A DNA stretch of 64,000 bases from Nocardioides zeae. GTDB lineage: Bacteria > Actinomycetota > Actinomycetes > Propionibacteriales > Nocardioidaceae. Below the pieces are notes generated by a model that was not told the DNA's origin, searched no databases, and saw only the letters and a program-made list of their open reading frames with translations. Position 1 is the first letter of the stretch. Each line of letters starts with the position of its first letter. Shown here one piece after another: positions 42,769 to 50,866 of this stretch. A program made the position numbers and the translations under genes. The stretch lies in the NCBI RefSeq assembly GCF_010686755.1, contig NZ_JAAGXA010000016.1, positions 1-64,000 of the forward strand. Direction: 5' to 3'.

Positions 42769-43749
42769 CTACTGAGGCGTCAGGAGGACCTTGCCGGAGT
42801 GGGACGACTCCTCGAGCAGGCCGTGTGCCTCCGCCGCCCGGTCGAGCGGCAGCGTCGCGTGCACGATCGGGCGCACGGCCCCGGAGCCCACGAGGGGCCA
42901 CACGTGGTCGGCGACCGCGGCGCAGATGGCGGTCTTCTCCTCCACCGGCCGCGCGCGGAGCGAGGTCGCGTGCACGGAGGCGCGCTTGGTGAGGAGGCGG
43001 CCCAGGTCGAGCTCGCCCTTCGCGCCGCCCTGCATGCCGATGACGACGAGCCGGCCCTCGGTGGCGAGGGCGTCGACGTTGCGGGCCAGGTACTTCGCGC
43101 CCATGTTGTCGAGCACGACGTCCGCGCCACCGGCCTCCCGGAGCACCGCGACGAAGTCCTCCTCGCGGTAGTCGATCGCCCGCTCCGCGCCGAGCTCCTC
43201 GCAGAACGCCCGCTTCTCGGCCGACCCGGCCGTCGTGAAGACCCGCGCCCCGAGGGCGCTGGCGAGCTGGATGGCGAAGGTGCCGATGCCGCCGGCACCG
43301 CCGTGCACGAGGAACGTGTCGCCGGAGGCGAGACCGCCGACGGTCACCACGTTCGACCACACCGTGCAGGCGACCTCGGGCAGCGCGGCCGCGGTGACGA
43401 GGTCGACCCCCGGCGGCAGGGGCATGAGCTGCCCGGCCGGGACGACGACGTGGGTGGCGTAGCCGCCGCCCGCGAGGAGGGCGCAGACCTCGTCGCCGAC
43501 GGCCCAGCGGCCCGCCTCGGCCACGCCCTCGCCGAGCGCCGCGACGGTGCCGCTGCACTCGAGCCCGAGCACGTCGCTCGCGCCGGGCGGCGGCGGGTAG
43601 AACCCGCGCCGCTGCAGCAGGTCGGCGCGGTTGACGGCGGTGGCGGCGACCTCGACGAGCACCTCGCCCGGACCCGGCTCCGGGTCGGGCCGCTCGGTCA
43701 GGACGAGGGCCTCGGGCCCTCCCGGCTCGGGGGCGATGACAGCACGCAT
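42769..43749 (-). CDS. NAD(P)H-quinone oxidoreductase (zinc-independent MDR family)
   Basis: The 326-residue protein of the quinone oxidoreductase branch has an N-terminal GroES-like fold with AVNRADLLQRRGFYPPP and a nucleotide-binding GGAGGIGTFAIQLA. There are no structural zinc cysteines. The PIG3-like sequence suggests one- or two-electron reduction of quinones with NADPH. TACGCT (43757-43762, minus strand) lies 7 nt before the ATG. It is divergent from the amidase gene. Confidence 0.9.
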   Translation of the reverse strand: MRAVIAPEPGGPEALVLTERPDPEPGPGEVLVEVAATAVNRADLLQRRGFYPPPPGASDVLGLECSGTVAALGEGVAEAGRWAVGDEVCALLAGGGYATHVVVPAGQLMPLPPGVDLVTAAALPEVACTVWSNVVTVGGLASGDTFLVHGGAGGIGTFAIQLASALGARVFTTAGSAEKRAFCEELGAERAIDYREEDFVAVLREAGGADVVLDNMGAKYLARNVDALATEGRLVVIGMQGGAKGELDLGRLLTKRASVHATSLRARPVEEKTAICAAVADHVWPLVGSGAVRPIVHATLPLDRAAEAHGLLEESSHSGKVLLTPQ

Positions 43750-43756
43750 GGGGCCG

Positions 43757-43775
43757 AGCGTAGGCCGCCTACCCT
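43757..43775. promoter_or_regulatory. Divergent leaderless -10 elements
   Basis: TACGCT on the minus strand (43757-43762) and TACCCT on the plus strand (43770-43775) each lie exactly 7 nt before an ATG (43749 and 43783). The start codons are only 33 nt apart, so the two polymerase sites overlap and should exclude each other. Confidence 0.55.
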
Positions 43776-43782
43776 GGGTGCC

Positions 43783-44556
43783 ATGCGTGTCGCGCTCGTG
43801 CAGGAGGCCTCCGACCTCGACCCGGCGGTGAACCGCGACCGGCTCGCCGCCCGGGTGGCCGAGGTCGGTCCCGACGTCGACCTCGTCGTGCTCCCGGAGG
43901 TGTTCGCCCGCGACTTCGGCAAGGCCGGGTCGGACGTCTCCGCCCACGCCGAGACCCTGGAGGGGCCGTTCGTCACGGCTGCCGTCACGGCTGCCGCCGC
44001 CGCGGGCACCACGGTCGTCGCCGGCATGTTCGAGCGCTCGGACGACCCCGACCGCCCGTTCAACACGCTGGTGGTGGTCGACGGCGGGGGCGTGCGCGCG
44101 TCGTACCGCAAGATCCACCTCTACGACTCGTTCGGCTACCGGGAGTCCGACCGGCTGCTCGCCGGCCCGACGACGCCCGTGGCCGTCGACGTCGCGGGGT
44201 TCCGGCTGGGTCTGCTGACCTGCTACGACCTGCGCTTCCCCGAGCTCGCCCGCACGCTCGTGGTCGACCACGGCGCCGAGGTCCTCGTCTGCCCCGCGGC
44301 CTGGGTGGCCGGCGAGGGGAAGGTGCGGCACTGGAGCACGCTCGCGGCGGCCCGCGCGATCGAGAACACGGCGTACGTCGCGGCGACCGGCCAGCCCGCT
44401 CCGCGCTACAGCGGCCACTCCGTGCTGCTCGACCCCCTCGGGAGCGTGCTGGCCGAGGCGGGAGTCGACCCGGAGGTGCTGGTGGGGGAGGTCCGGCGGT
44501 CCGTGCTGGACGAGGCCCGCCGCACGAATCCGTCGCTCGCCAACCGGCGGCTGTAG
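43783..44556 (+). CDS. Carbon-nitrogen hydrolase (nitrilase-superfamily amidase)
   Basis: The 257-residue protein has the Glu-Lys-Cys triad of the superfamily: Glu in VVLPEVFARDF, Lys in YRKIHLYDSFGYRES and Cys in LLTCYDLRFPE. It is of the NIT1/NIT2 or deaminated-glutathione amidase type, hydrolysing an omega-amide in the cytosol. The exact substrate is open. The ATG at 43783 has TACCCT 7 nt upstream. Confidence 0.93.
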   Translation: MRVALVQEASDLDPAVNRDRLAARVAEVGPDVDLVVLPEVFARDFGKAGSDVSAHAETLEGPFVTAAVTAAAAAGTTVVAGMFERSDDPDRPFNTLVVVDGGGVRASYRKIHLYDSFGYRESDRLLAGPTTPVAVDVAGFRLGLLTCYDLRFPELARTLVVDHGAEVLVCPAAWVAGEGKVRHWSTLAAARAIENTAYVAATGQPAPRYSGHSVLLDPLGSVLAEAGVDPEVLVGEVRRSVLDEARRTNPSLANRRL

Positions 44557-44567
44557 CCTTGCCCGCC

Positions 44568-45551
44568 GTGCCGACCCCCACCGTCTCCCGTGAACGCCGC
44601 CTCGGTGCCTGGTGGGTGCTGGTCGTCGGTGGCCTGGCGCTGCTGGTGCTCGGGGGGACCGGCGTGCTGCCCGACGTCACCGAGGGCATCGGTGCCGTCG
44701 CGGTGACGAGCGCCTACACGTGGGCGCTGGCCGCGCGCACCGGCGGCCGCCCGATCGTCTTCGCCGCGCTGGCCGCGGTCGCGGGGGCCGTCGTGCTCCT
44801 CCTCGACACCCAGGAGCTGCGCACGGGGGCGGCGGTGATGACCTGCACGGTCGGGGCCGTGCTCGGCGTGATGGCCACGGTGCCGGCCCGGCAGTTCCTC
44901 ATCGCGGTGCGCGAGGTCGTCATCGCGGTGGTGCTCGCCGGCGGAGCCGCGGTCGCCGCCGTCGGCTACGCCCCGACGATCTCGCTGGTGCGGTTCGAGT
45001 ACACCGTGCTCGCCCTCTCGTTCGTCGTCGTGCTGGGCCTGGTCTACCGCCTCGGCGCCGGCCTCCACGGCCTCGGCCGCCGCGGCGTCATCGCCGTGGT
45101 CGTGGGCTCGCTCGTGCTGGCGGTGATCCTGGCGTACGCCGAGGCCCTGCGCCGCTACGGCGCCACGTCGGTCGTCGGGTCCGTGCTCGACTCGGCGAGC
45201 TGGATGCTCGAGACCGTCGGGGGCGTGCCGCGCCCGATCCAGGCGGCACTGGGCGTGCCCGCGCTGGCCTGGGGCACCTACATGCGGGCCCGCCGCCGCC
45301 AGGGCTGGTGGCTCTGCATCTTCGGCGTGGCCGCGACGGCGCCCGTCGCGAACGGCGTCATGAACCCCTCCGCGACCCTGCTCCAGGCGCTGCTCGGGGT
45401 CGTCTACTCGCTCGCCATCGGCTTCGTCATCGCCTACGTCGTGATCCGCGCCGACCTCGCCCTGACGGGCTCCCGCGGCTCGCGCGCGCGGCGCAACGAG
45501 GAGCGCAGCGCCGTGCGCCCCGAACCGTCCCGCACGCGCCCGCTGCTCTGA
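44568..45551 (+). CDS. Polytopic membrane protein
   Basis: The 327-residue protein has eight or nine hydrophobic helices, with a basic C-terminal tail (SRGSRARRNEERSA). I recognise no transporter or enzyme motif. The GTG 44568 start is supported by TAGCCT (44554-44559) 8 nt upstream; this element overlaps the end of the amidase gene. It is followed by the biotin carrier gene. Confidence 0.75.
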   Translation: MPTPTVSRERRLGAWWVLVVGGLALLVLGGTGVLPDVTEGIGAVAVTSAYTWALAARTGGRPIVFAALAAVAGAVVLLLDTQELRTGAAVMTCTVGAVLGVMATVPARQFLIAVREVVIAVVLAGGAAVAAVGYAPTISLVRFEYTVLALSFVVVLGLVYRLGAGLHGLGRRGVIAVVVGSLVLAVILAYAEALRRYGATSVVGSVLDSASWMLETVGGVPRPIQAALGVPALAWGTYMRARRRQGWWLCIFGVAATAPVANGVMNPSATLLQALLGVVYSLAIGFVIAYVVIRADLALTGSRGSRARRNEERSAVRPEPSRTRPLL

Positions 45552-45612
45552 GGGCGCCCGGCCGCCCGGGTCGACCCCGCGCTACCCCGCGGTAACGGCT
45601 AGCGTCGTGCCC

Positions 45613-45846
45613 ATGGCTCGCAAGCAGGTCGTGGAGGTCGTCGCCGAGATGGTGGCGTCGGTGGTCGAGGTCGGCTGCGCGGTCGGTGACGACGTCACCC
45701 CGCAGAGCACGGTGCTGCTGCTGGAGTCCATGAAGATGGAGATCCCGGTCCACCCCGAGAAGGCGGGCCGCGTGCGCGAGATCAAGGTCGCGCCGGGCGA
45801 CGTCATCCAGGAGGGTGACGTGCTCGTGGTGCTCGACCCCGCCTGA
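45613..45846 (+). CDS. Biotin/lipoyl carrier protein
   Basis: The 77-residue domain is one biotinyl carrier fold with ESMKMEIPV, where the lysine between the two methionines is biotinylated. Similar free-standing proteins serve biotin-dependent carboxylases when the carrier is not fused to the carboxylase. The carboxylase partner is not in this window. TAGCGT (45600-45605) precedes the ATG by 7 nt. Confidence 0.92.
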   Translation: MARKQVVEVVAEMVASVVEVGCAVGDDVTPQSTVLLLESMKMEIPVHPEKAGRVREIKVAPGDVIQEGDVLVVLDPA

Positions 45847-45861
45847 TCCCGGCGCCGTCAG

Positions 45862-45946
45862 CAGAGGGAGCGGGATTCGAACCCGCGGTGGGTCTCCCCA
45901 CGACCGCTTTCAAGGCGGTTCCGATCGGCCACTCCGGCATCCCTCC
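45862..45946 (-). tRNA. tRNA-Ser (anticodon TGA)
   Basis: On the minus strand the sequence folds as a class II tRNA of 85 nt. The acceptor is GGAGGGA with TCCCTCT (one G-U pair), the anticodon loop is CTTGAAA giving TGA, a long variable arm is typical of serine, and the T-arm is GCGGGTTCGAATCCCGC. The discriminator base is G. No CCA is encoded. Confidence 0.95.
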
Positions 45947-46002
45947 CCACGCGCGGCCGGAGCCGCGCGTCGGGTCCCGAGTGTAGGGGTGCCGGGGACC
46001 GC

Positions 46003-46368
46003 TCAGGCCGGGGGCGACGCCGCGAGGGCGTCGCGCACGCGGACGGTGTGGTTGTCCACGTCGATGAGCAACCGCATGAGGTCGCGCCGCACGACGTCGG
46101 GCTCGGGGCTCTGCAGCACGAGCGTGTCGTAGACCCGCACCCGCTCGAGGAGCGTGTTGCGTGCGTCGAGCAGGCCGGCCCCCTCGGGTGCGCGCCAGGC
46201 CGGGCCGTAGGTGTCGGTCTCGTTGAGCAGCAGGCTGCGCACGCCGGCGAGCCGCTGGCGCACGGTCCAGCGCCAGTTGCCCAGGGCCGGGCCCTGGCGG
46301 CTGTGCGGGGGCGGCAGGGCGTCGAGGGCGACGTGCAGCGCGTGGAGGGCGGGGTGGGGGCTGCGCAC
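46003..46368 (-). CDS. Hypothetical protein
   Basis: This cytosolic protein of about 121 residues has two amphipathic helical stretches (TVRQRLAGVRSLLLNETDTYG and VRRDLMRLLIDVDNHTVRVRDAL), which suggests a helical bundle. I do not recognise a family. GTG 46368 is preferred because GAGGAG lies 6 nt before it, whereas the same element abuts the alternative ATG at 46374. It lies between the two tRNA-Ser genes. Confidence 0.6.
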   Translation of the reverse strand: MRSPHPALHALHVALDALPPPHSRQGPALGNWRWTVRQRLAGVRSLLLNETDTYGPAWRAPEGAGLLDARNTLLERVRVYDTLVLQSPEPDVVRRDLMRLLIDVDNHTVRVRDALAASPPA

Positions 46369-46464
46369 GTTCATCTCCTCGGGCGACGTTCGGGTCCGGC
46401 GGGACGGAAGGTCCCGGGGAGAGTGTGACACGTGTCACCAGGGGGCGTGGGGGACAATGGTCCG

Positions 46465-46914
46465 GTGCAGCAGGACATCCGCCTCGCCCCCGCCGTCGCC
46501 GCCCGGCTCCTCGGCACCGCCGTCGTCGTCCTCGGCGTGGTCGCCGTGGTGCTCTTCGCGGGGGCGTGGCTCCTCGACGTCTCCCCGGGGCTGCCCCTGC
46601 TCGTCGTCGCGATGCTGCTGTTCGCGCTCGGCGCGGCGGGCCTCGTCCTCCTGACGCGCGCCTACGTCGTGCGCCTCACCGAGGACGGCTACCGGGTGCG
46701 CTTCGTGCGGGGTGCCGGCGCGACCCGCGCCCGGTGGGTGGACGTCGAGGACGCGGTGACGACGTACGTCGCGGACGAGCCCTGCGTGGTGCTGCGCCTC
46801 AAGGACGGGGGGTCCACGACCATCCCCGTCACGTTCCTCGCGGGCGACAAGGAGCGGTTCGTCGAGGTCGTCCACGAGCGGCTGATGCGGGGCCGGGGGC
46901 TGCGCCGCCTCTGA
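46465..46914 (+). CDS. Small membrane protein with PH-like domain
   Basis: The 149-residue protein has two N-terminal membrane helices (about 10-60) followed by a cytoplasmic beta-rich part: YVVRLTEDGYRVRFVRGAG, RWVDVEDAVTTYV and CVVLRLKDGGSTTIPVTFL. This looks like the bacterial PH-like domain that accompanies membrane helices in many actinobacterial proteins. GTG 46465 has GACAAT 6 nt upstream, near-perfect for a leaderless -10. Function unknown. Confidence 0.7.
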   Translation: MQQDIRLAPAVAARLLGTAVVVLGVVAVVLFAGAWLLDVSPGLPLLVVAMLLFALGAAGLVLLTRAYVVRLTEDGYRVRFVRGAGATRARWVDVEDAVTTYVADEPCVVLRLKDGGSTTIPVTFLAGDKERFVEVVHERLMRGRGLRRL

Positions 46915-46915
46915 G

Positions 46916-46941
46916 CGCCACCTCCGGGCGCCACCTCCGGG
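46916..46941. repeat. Tandem 13-bp repeat just after a stop codon
   Basis: The unit CGCCACCTCCGGG occurs twice in tandem (46916-46928, 46929-46941) with a partial third copy to 46950. It starts two bases after the TGA of the preceding gene and ends before the tRNA-Ser gene. Confidence 0.7.
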
Positions 46942-46996
46942 CACCACCTGATTGGGCGCGGCCCGGCTGCTCTGTGTAGCCTGTGACGGCTGTCGA

Positions 46997-47087
46997 GGAG
47001 GCGTCGCCTAGTCCGGTCTATGGCGCCCGCCTGCTAAGCGGGTTTGGGGCTACAACCCCATCGAGGGTTCAAATCCCTCCGCCTCCG
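46997..47087 (+). tRNA. tRNA-Ser (anticodon GCT)
   Basis: The 91-nt class II tRNA has acceptor GGAGGCG paired with CGCCTCC, anticodon loop CTGCTAA giving GCT, a long variable arm, and a T-arm of GAGGGTTCAAATCCCTC. TAGCCT at 46977-46982 is a plausible -10 element 14 nt upstream, and a strong terminator follows. Confidence 0.96.
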
Positions 47088-47093
47088 CAGTGC

Positions 47094-47125
47094 CTGAGCC
47101 CCACGGGTCCGCCCGTGGGGCTCAG
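47094..47125 (+). terminator. Intrinsic terminator after tRNA-Ser(GCT)
   Basis: A 14-bp perfect stem, CTGAGCCCCACGGG (47094-47107) with its complement (47112-47125), has a TCCG loop and is followed by TCGTT. Confidence 0.8.
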
Positions 47126-47272
47126 TCGTTCCCCGGTCTGCAACTTCCTGCAAGATCTCGCATTGCACAGACATGACCCGGGCTTCGCCTGACGGGAGGC
47201 CCCCGTATGCCGCACTATGGGACGAGCGGGCCAGAGGGGGTCCGTCACCGTCAGCGCAACGAGGGAGCCACC

Positions 47273-47455
47273 ATGAAGTTCGTCCGCCGCGCCGGACTCG
47301 CGGTCGCTGCTGCCGCGATCAGCATCGGGCTGGTGGGTGCCGCCGCCGGTTCCGCCCACGCCGACACCAGCTGGGGCCAGAAGAAGCGCATCGCCGTCGT
47401 CCAGACCGCTCCCGTGCAGGACGAGCCGGTCGACACGAGCTGGGGTCAGGACTGA
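47273..47455 (+). CDS. Small secreted peptide with a duplicated DTSWGQ motif
   Basis: The 60-residue product is half signal peptide and half mature peptide. Residues 1-30 have a basic start (MKFVRRAG), a hydrophobic core and an AHA cleavage site. The predicted 30-residue mature peptide begins DTSWGQKKR and ends VDTSWGQD, so the same six-residue motif sits at both ends, without cysteines. GAGGGAG precedes the ATG. It ends 148 bp from a convergent HTH regulator, with a strong terminator between. The design suggests an exported signal, a pheromone precursor or a small surface peptide; I do not know a characterised family member. Confidence 0.75.
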   Translation: MKFVRRAGLAVAAAAISIGLVGAAAGSAHADTSWGQKKRIAVVQTAPVQDEPVDTSWGQD

Positions 47456-47539
47456 CCCGAGCTCCCCACGAACTCCTGAGGTGAGGACCAACCCAACCCC
47501 CACAGTGCGGTCCCTGCCCCCCGGCTCGCCTCAGGTGTG

Positions 47540-47568
47540 AGGGCGGTGGCGCTCGGCGCCACCGCCCT
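47540..47568. terminator. Terminator between the peptide gene and the convergent regulator
   Basis: A 13-bp stem, AGGGCGGTGGCGC (47540-47552) with its complement (47556-47568), has a TCG loop and is followed by TGTTCTTTCC. A second, weaker pairing of CCTGAGGTGAG (about 47475) with CTCGCCTCAGG (about 47525) surrounds part of the gap. Confidence 0.8.
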
Positions 47569-47603
47569 TGTTCTTTCCTGGATCAGAAACGATTCAGGAC
47601 GGC

Positions 47604-48605
47604 TCAGGACGACTCGGGCCGCTCGTGGCCGGAGACGCCGCGCTGCCCCATCGTGTAGCCGAGCTGGAAACGCGTCTGCGCCTCGAACTCCTCCTTCAGG
47701 TCCGCGACGTACCCCGCGTAGGTGCGGGGGCTGACGCCGAGCCGCTTCGCGCTGACCGGGTCGGCGTGCCCCTCGATGAGCATCCGGATCGTCATCGCGC
47801 GCTGCTCCGCCGCGATGTCCCGCAGCATCGAGCTCTCGTTGTTGGAGAAGGCGCGGCCGCGCTCCCAGTGCCGCTCGAAGACGTCGACCAGGTACGCCAC
47901 GAGGGACGGCTCGCGGATCGCGATCGCCACCGAGTGCCCCTCCCGGCCCGGGATGATGGCGACCATCCGGTCGACCACGATCATCCGGTTGAAGAACTCG
48001 TCGAGGGTGCGCACCTCGGCGCCCCGCTCGGTGACCGTCGCGACGTACTTGTGCGTGATCGAGCTGCGCCGCGCCGCGTGCTGGTAGAGCGTGCGCATCC
48101 GCACGCCGCGCTCCAGCGCCTGCACGTCCCGCTCCGCCGCCTTCGCCAGCGAGCCGGAGTTGCGGCCGACCTGGGGCTGCGCGGTGAGCAGCTCGGACTC
48201 GGCGTCCGCCACGACGGCGGCGATGAACGGGTCGATGGCGTCGCCGCGGATCTCGGTGATGGGACCGGCGGCCGGCTGCGGTGCCCGGCGCCACGCCTGC
48301 GAGAGCGCACCGAAGGTGCGCGCCCACGCCGAGGACTCGGCGAGCAGCTCCGCGCCTCGCTGCCCGAGCGGCGTGACGACCTGCGAGGTGGCCGCGGTGG
48401 GGTCGACCGCCACCCACCGCTTGGTGCGGGGGTCGAGCCCGAGCAGGCCGAGCTCGACGAGGAGCGCGTACGGCGCGTGCAGCGCCCCTCCGCGCGCGAT
48501 CCGCGGGTCGTCGTCGGCCAGGCCGCCCCCCGCGAGGACCTCCTCGTAGAGCGGGATGCCTGCCTCCTCGAAGAGCGCACGCTGCTCCGGCCCCACCTCG
48601 ACCAT
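47604..48605 (-). CDS. Large HTH transcriptional regulator (TrmB/LuxR-like)
   Basis: The 333-residue protein has an N-terminal region resembling a winged-helix TrmB-like domain (LFEEAGIPLYEEVLAGGGLA). A middle sensor part follows with a PLD-like fold feel (RMRTLYQHAARRSSITHKYVATVTERGAEVRTL). A C-terminal LuxR-type HTH comes next: MTIRMLIEGHADPVSAKRLGVSPRTYAGYVADL. ATG 48605 has GGAGG 6 nt upstream and is preferred to an earlier ATG at 48671. It converges on the secreted peptide gene. The ligand and target are unknown; a link to the peptide is an inference from proximity. Confidence 0.78.
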   Translation of the reverse strand: MVEVGPEQRALFEEAGIPLYEEVLAGGGLADDDPRIARGGALHAPYALLVELGLLGLDPRTKRWVAVDPTAATSQVVTPLGQRGAELLAESSAWARTFGALSQAWRRAPQPAAGPITEIRGDAIDPFIAAVVADAESELLTAQPQVGRNSGSLAKAAERDVQALERGVRMRTLYQHAARRSSITHKYVATVTERGAEVRTLDEFFNRMIVVDRMVAIIPGREGHSVAIAIREPSLVAYLVDVFERHWERGRAFSNNESSMLRDIAAEQRAMTIRMLIEGHADPVSAKRLGVSPRTYAGYVADLKEEFEAQTRFQLGYTMGQRGVSGHERPESS

Positions 48606-48671
48606 CCACGACCTCCGCCCCGGGTCCCGCTGCTCGGGGGCCCTCGGTCCCGATGATCCCACGGAACGCAC

Positions 48672-48700
48672 GACGCCCCCGGCCGTCGGCCGGGGGCGTC
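48672..48700 (-). terminator. Intrinsic terminator after pckG
   Basis: A perfect 13-bp stem, GACGCCCCCGGCC (48672-48684) with its complement (48688-48700), has a GTC loop and lies just beyond the pckG stop at 48730. Confidence 0.75.
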
Positions 48701-48729
48701 CTGGGGCGTCGCGGGGACGCGTGCGTGGG

Positions 48730-50577
48730 TCAGAGGCCGAGGCGCGCCTTGAGACCGTCGAGCTCGGTCCAGAGCACGGACGGCAGGTCGTCGCCGAACT
48801 TCTCGAACCACTCGGTGATCTGCGGGACCTCGGCCTTCCACTCCTCGACGTCGACCGCGAGGGCGGCGGCGAGGGTCTCGGGCGTCAGGTCGAGGCCGTC
48901 GATGTCGAACGAGCCCTCGGCCGGCACGTGGCCGATCGGGGTCTCGACCGCGGCGGCCTGGCCGTCGATGCGCTCGACGATCCACTTGAGCACGCGGCTG
49001 TTCTCGCCGAACCCGGGCCACAGGAAGCCGCCCTCGTCGTCGCGGCGGAACCAGTTGACGTAGAAGATCTTCGGCAGCTTGGCGGCGTCGTTGTCCTTGC
49101 CGATGTTGATCCAGTGGCTGAAGTAGTCGCCCGCGTTGTAGCCGATGAACGGCAGCATCGCCATCGGGTCGCGACGCACGACGCCGACCGCGCCGATCGC
49201 GGCGGCCGTCGTCTCGCTGGACAGGGTCGCGCCGAGGAACGTGCCGTGGGTCCAGTCGCGGGCCTCGAACACGAGGGGGATGGTCGTCTTGCGGCGACCG
49301 CCGAACAGGATCGCGTCGATCGGCACGCCACGCGGGTCGTCGTACTCCGCCGCGAGGATGTCGCACTGCTTGATGGGCGTGCAGTAGCGCGAGTTCGGGT
49401 GGCTGGAGAGCTCGTCGCTCTCGGGCGTCCAGGGGTTGCCCTTCCAGTCGGTCGCGCGCGCCGGCGGGTTCTCGAGGCCCTCCCACCAGACGTCGCCGTC
49501 CTCGGTGAGCGCGACGTTCGTGAAGAGCGAGTTGCCCTTGTTGATCGTCGCCATGGCGTGCGGGTTGGTGTGCTCGTTGGTGCCCGGGGCGACGCCGAAG
49601 AAGCCGTACTCCGGGTTGACGGCCCACAGGCGACCGTCGGGGCCGATGCGCATCCAGGCGATGTCGTCGCCGAGCGTCTCGACCTTCCAGCCCGGGATGG
49701 TGGGCTTGAGCATGGCGAGGTTGGTCTTGCCGCAGGCGCTGGGGAACGCGGCCGCGACGTACTTCACGACGCCCTGCGGGCTCGTCAGCTTGAGGATGAG
49801 CATGTGCTCGGCGAGCCAGCCCTCGTCGCGGGCCATGACGCTCGCGATGCGCAGCGCGTAGCACTTCTTGCCGAGCAGGGCGTTGCCGCCGTAGCCCGAG
49901 CCGAACGACCAGATCGCACGCTCCTCGGGGAACTGCACGATGTACTTGGTCTCGTTGCACGGCCAGGCGACGTCCGCCTCGCCCTCGGCGAGGGGGTGGC
50001 CGACGGAGTGCAGCGCGGGCACCCACTTGACGTCCTGGCCGGCCGCGTCGAGCTCCTCGATGCGGCGCAGCACGTTGGTGCCGAGGCGCGCCATGACGCG
50101 CATGGAGACCGTGACGTAGGCGGAGTCGGTGATCTCGACGCCGAACATCGGCTGCTCGGCCTCGAGGTGGCCCATGACGAACGGGATGACGTACATCGTG
50201 CGCCCGCGCATGCAGCCCGCGTAGAGCCCCCGCATGAGCTGCTTCATCTCGTCCGGCGCCATCCAGTTGTTGGTGGGGCCGGCGTCGCGCTCGTCGACGG
50301 AGCAGATGTAGGTGCGGTCCTCGACACGCGCCACGTCGATCGGGTCGGAGGCGCCGTAGAACGAGTTCGGCTTGAGCTCGGGGTTGAGGCGGGTGAAGGT
50401 GCCCGTCTCGACGAGCGCGTCGGTCAGCTCCGTCCACTCCTCGTCGGAGCCGGTCACCCAGTGGATGCGCGCGGGCTGCGTGAGCTCGGCGACCTCCTCG
50501 ACCCAGGCGAGGATGCCGGCATGGGTCGTGGGCGGGGTGGAGTCCGTGGACTCGGGGGCGGGGGCGGTGGCGGTCAT
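48730..50577 (-). CDS. pckG: Phosphoenolpyruvate carboxykinase (GTP)
   Basis: The 615-residue enzyme interconverts oxaloacetate and PEP using GTP, the committing step of gluconeogenesis. Key sites are visible: the P-loop FPSACGKTNLAML with the reactive Cys, the kinase-2-type segment TLGDDIAWMR, the substrate-binding SNNWMAP-like TNNWMAPDEM, and FGGRRKTTIPL. The length is typical of the GTP-dependent type of actinobacteria and animals. GAGAGG lies 5 nt before the ATG. It is monocistronic, with a terminator behind it. Confidence 0.97.
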   Translation of the reverse strand: MTATAPAPESTDSTPPTTHAGILAWVEEVAELTQPARIHWVTGSDEEWTELTDALVETGTFTRLNPELKPNSFYGASDPIDVARVEDRTYICSVDERDAGPTNNWMAPDEMKQLMRGLYAGCMRGRTMYVIPFVMGHLEAEQPMFGVEITDSAYVTVSMRVMARLGTNVLRRIEELDAAGQDVKWVPALHSVGHPLAEGEADVAWPCNETKYIVQFPEERAIWSFGSGYGGNALLGKKCYALRIASVMARDEGWLAEHMLILKLTSPQGVVKYVAAAFPSACGKTNLAMLKPTIPGWKVETLGDDIAWMRIGPDGRLWAVNPEYGFFGVAPGTNEHTNPHAMATINKGNSLFTNVALTEDGDVWWEGLENPPARATDWKGNPWTPESDELSSHPNSRYCTPIKQCDILAAEYDDPRGVPIDAILFGGRRKTTIPLVFEARDWTHGTFLGATLSSETTAAAIGAVGVVRRDPMAMLPFIGYNAGDYFSHWINIGKDNDAAKLPKIFYVNWFRRDDEGGFLWPGFGENSRVLKWIVERIDGQAAAVETPIGHVPAEGSFDIDGLDLTPETLAAALAVDVEEWKAEVPQITEWFEKFGDDLPSVLWTELDGLKARLGL

Positions 50578-50866
50578 GGTTACCTCTCGCGCTTCCGACG
50601 CGGGCCCGCTCGGCGGGCCCCGCCGGCCGTCGAGCGTGTCGACGGTGTGGTCGGGGTGCGGTGATCGCGCGGCGTCGTCGACGGCGATGCCGGGCTCGTG
50701 CGAGCCCGGGTTGAGGCGAGGCTAGACGGGCCTCGGCGGGTTCACCATTGGATCGGTCTAAGCGCGGGTCAAACCAACGACGGAGCGTCGTAGGAGTGAC
50801 CTGGACCACTTCTGACCTGCCAGTTCACCCGATCGGGCCAGCGTGAGCGCTCGTTCGGTACGGCGC
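50578..50866 (-). promoter_or_regulatory. Long 5' region of pckG with hairpins
   Basis: This 289-bp gap holds no gene. On the minus strand TTGACC (50767-50772) followed after 17 nt by AATGGT is a weak candidate promoter, which would give an mRNA leader of about 160 nt. Within that leader, CCGGGCTCG and CGAGCCCGG (50690-50709, 2-nt loop) form a tight hairpin, and a GGGCCCGC/GCGGGCCC pair lies nearer the gene. I cannot match a known riboswitch. Confidence 0.3.

Noticed and set aside
50578..50866. Riboswitch in the pckG leader
   Set aside because: Only GC-rich hairpins are visible; I find no conserved core of a known riboswitch class.
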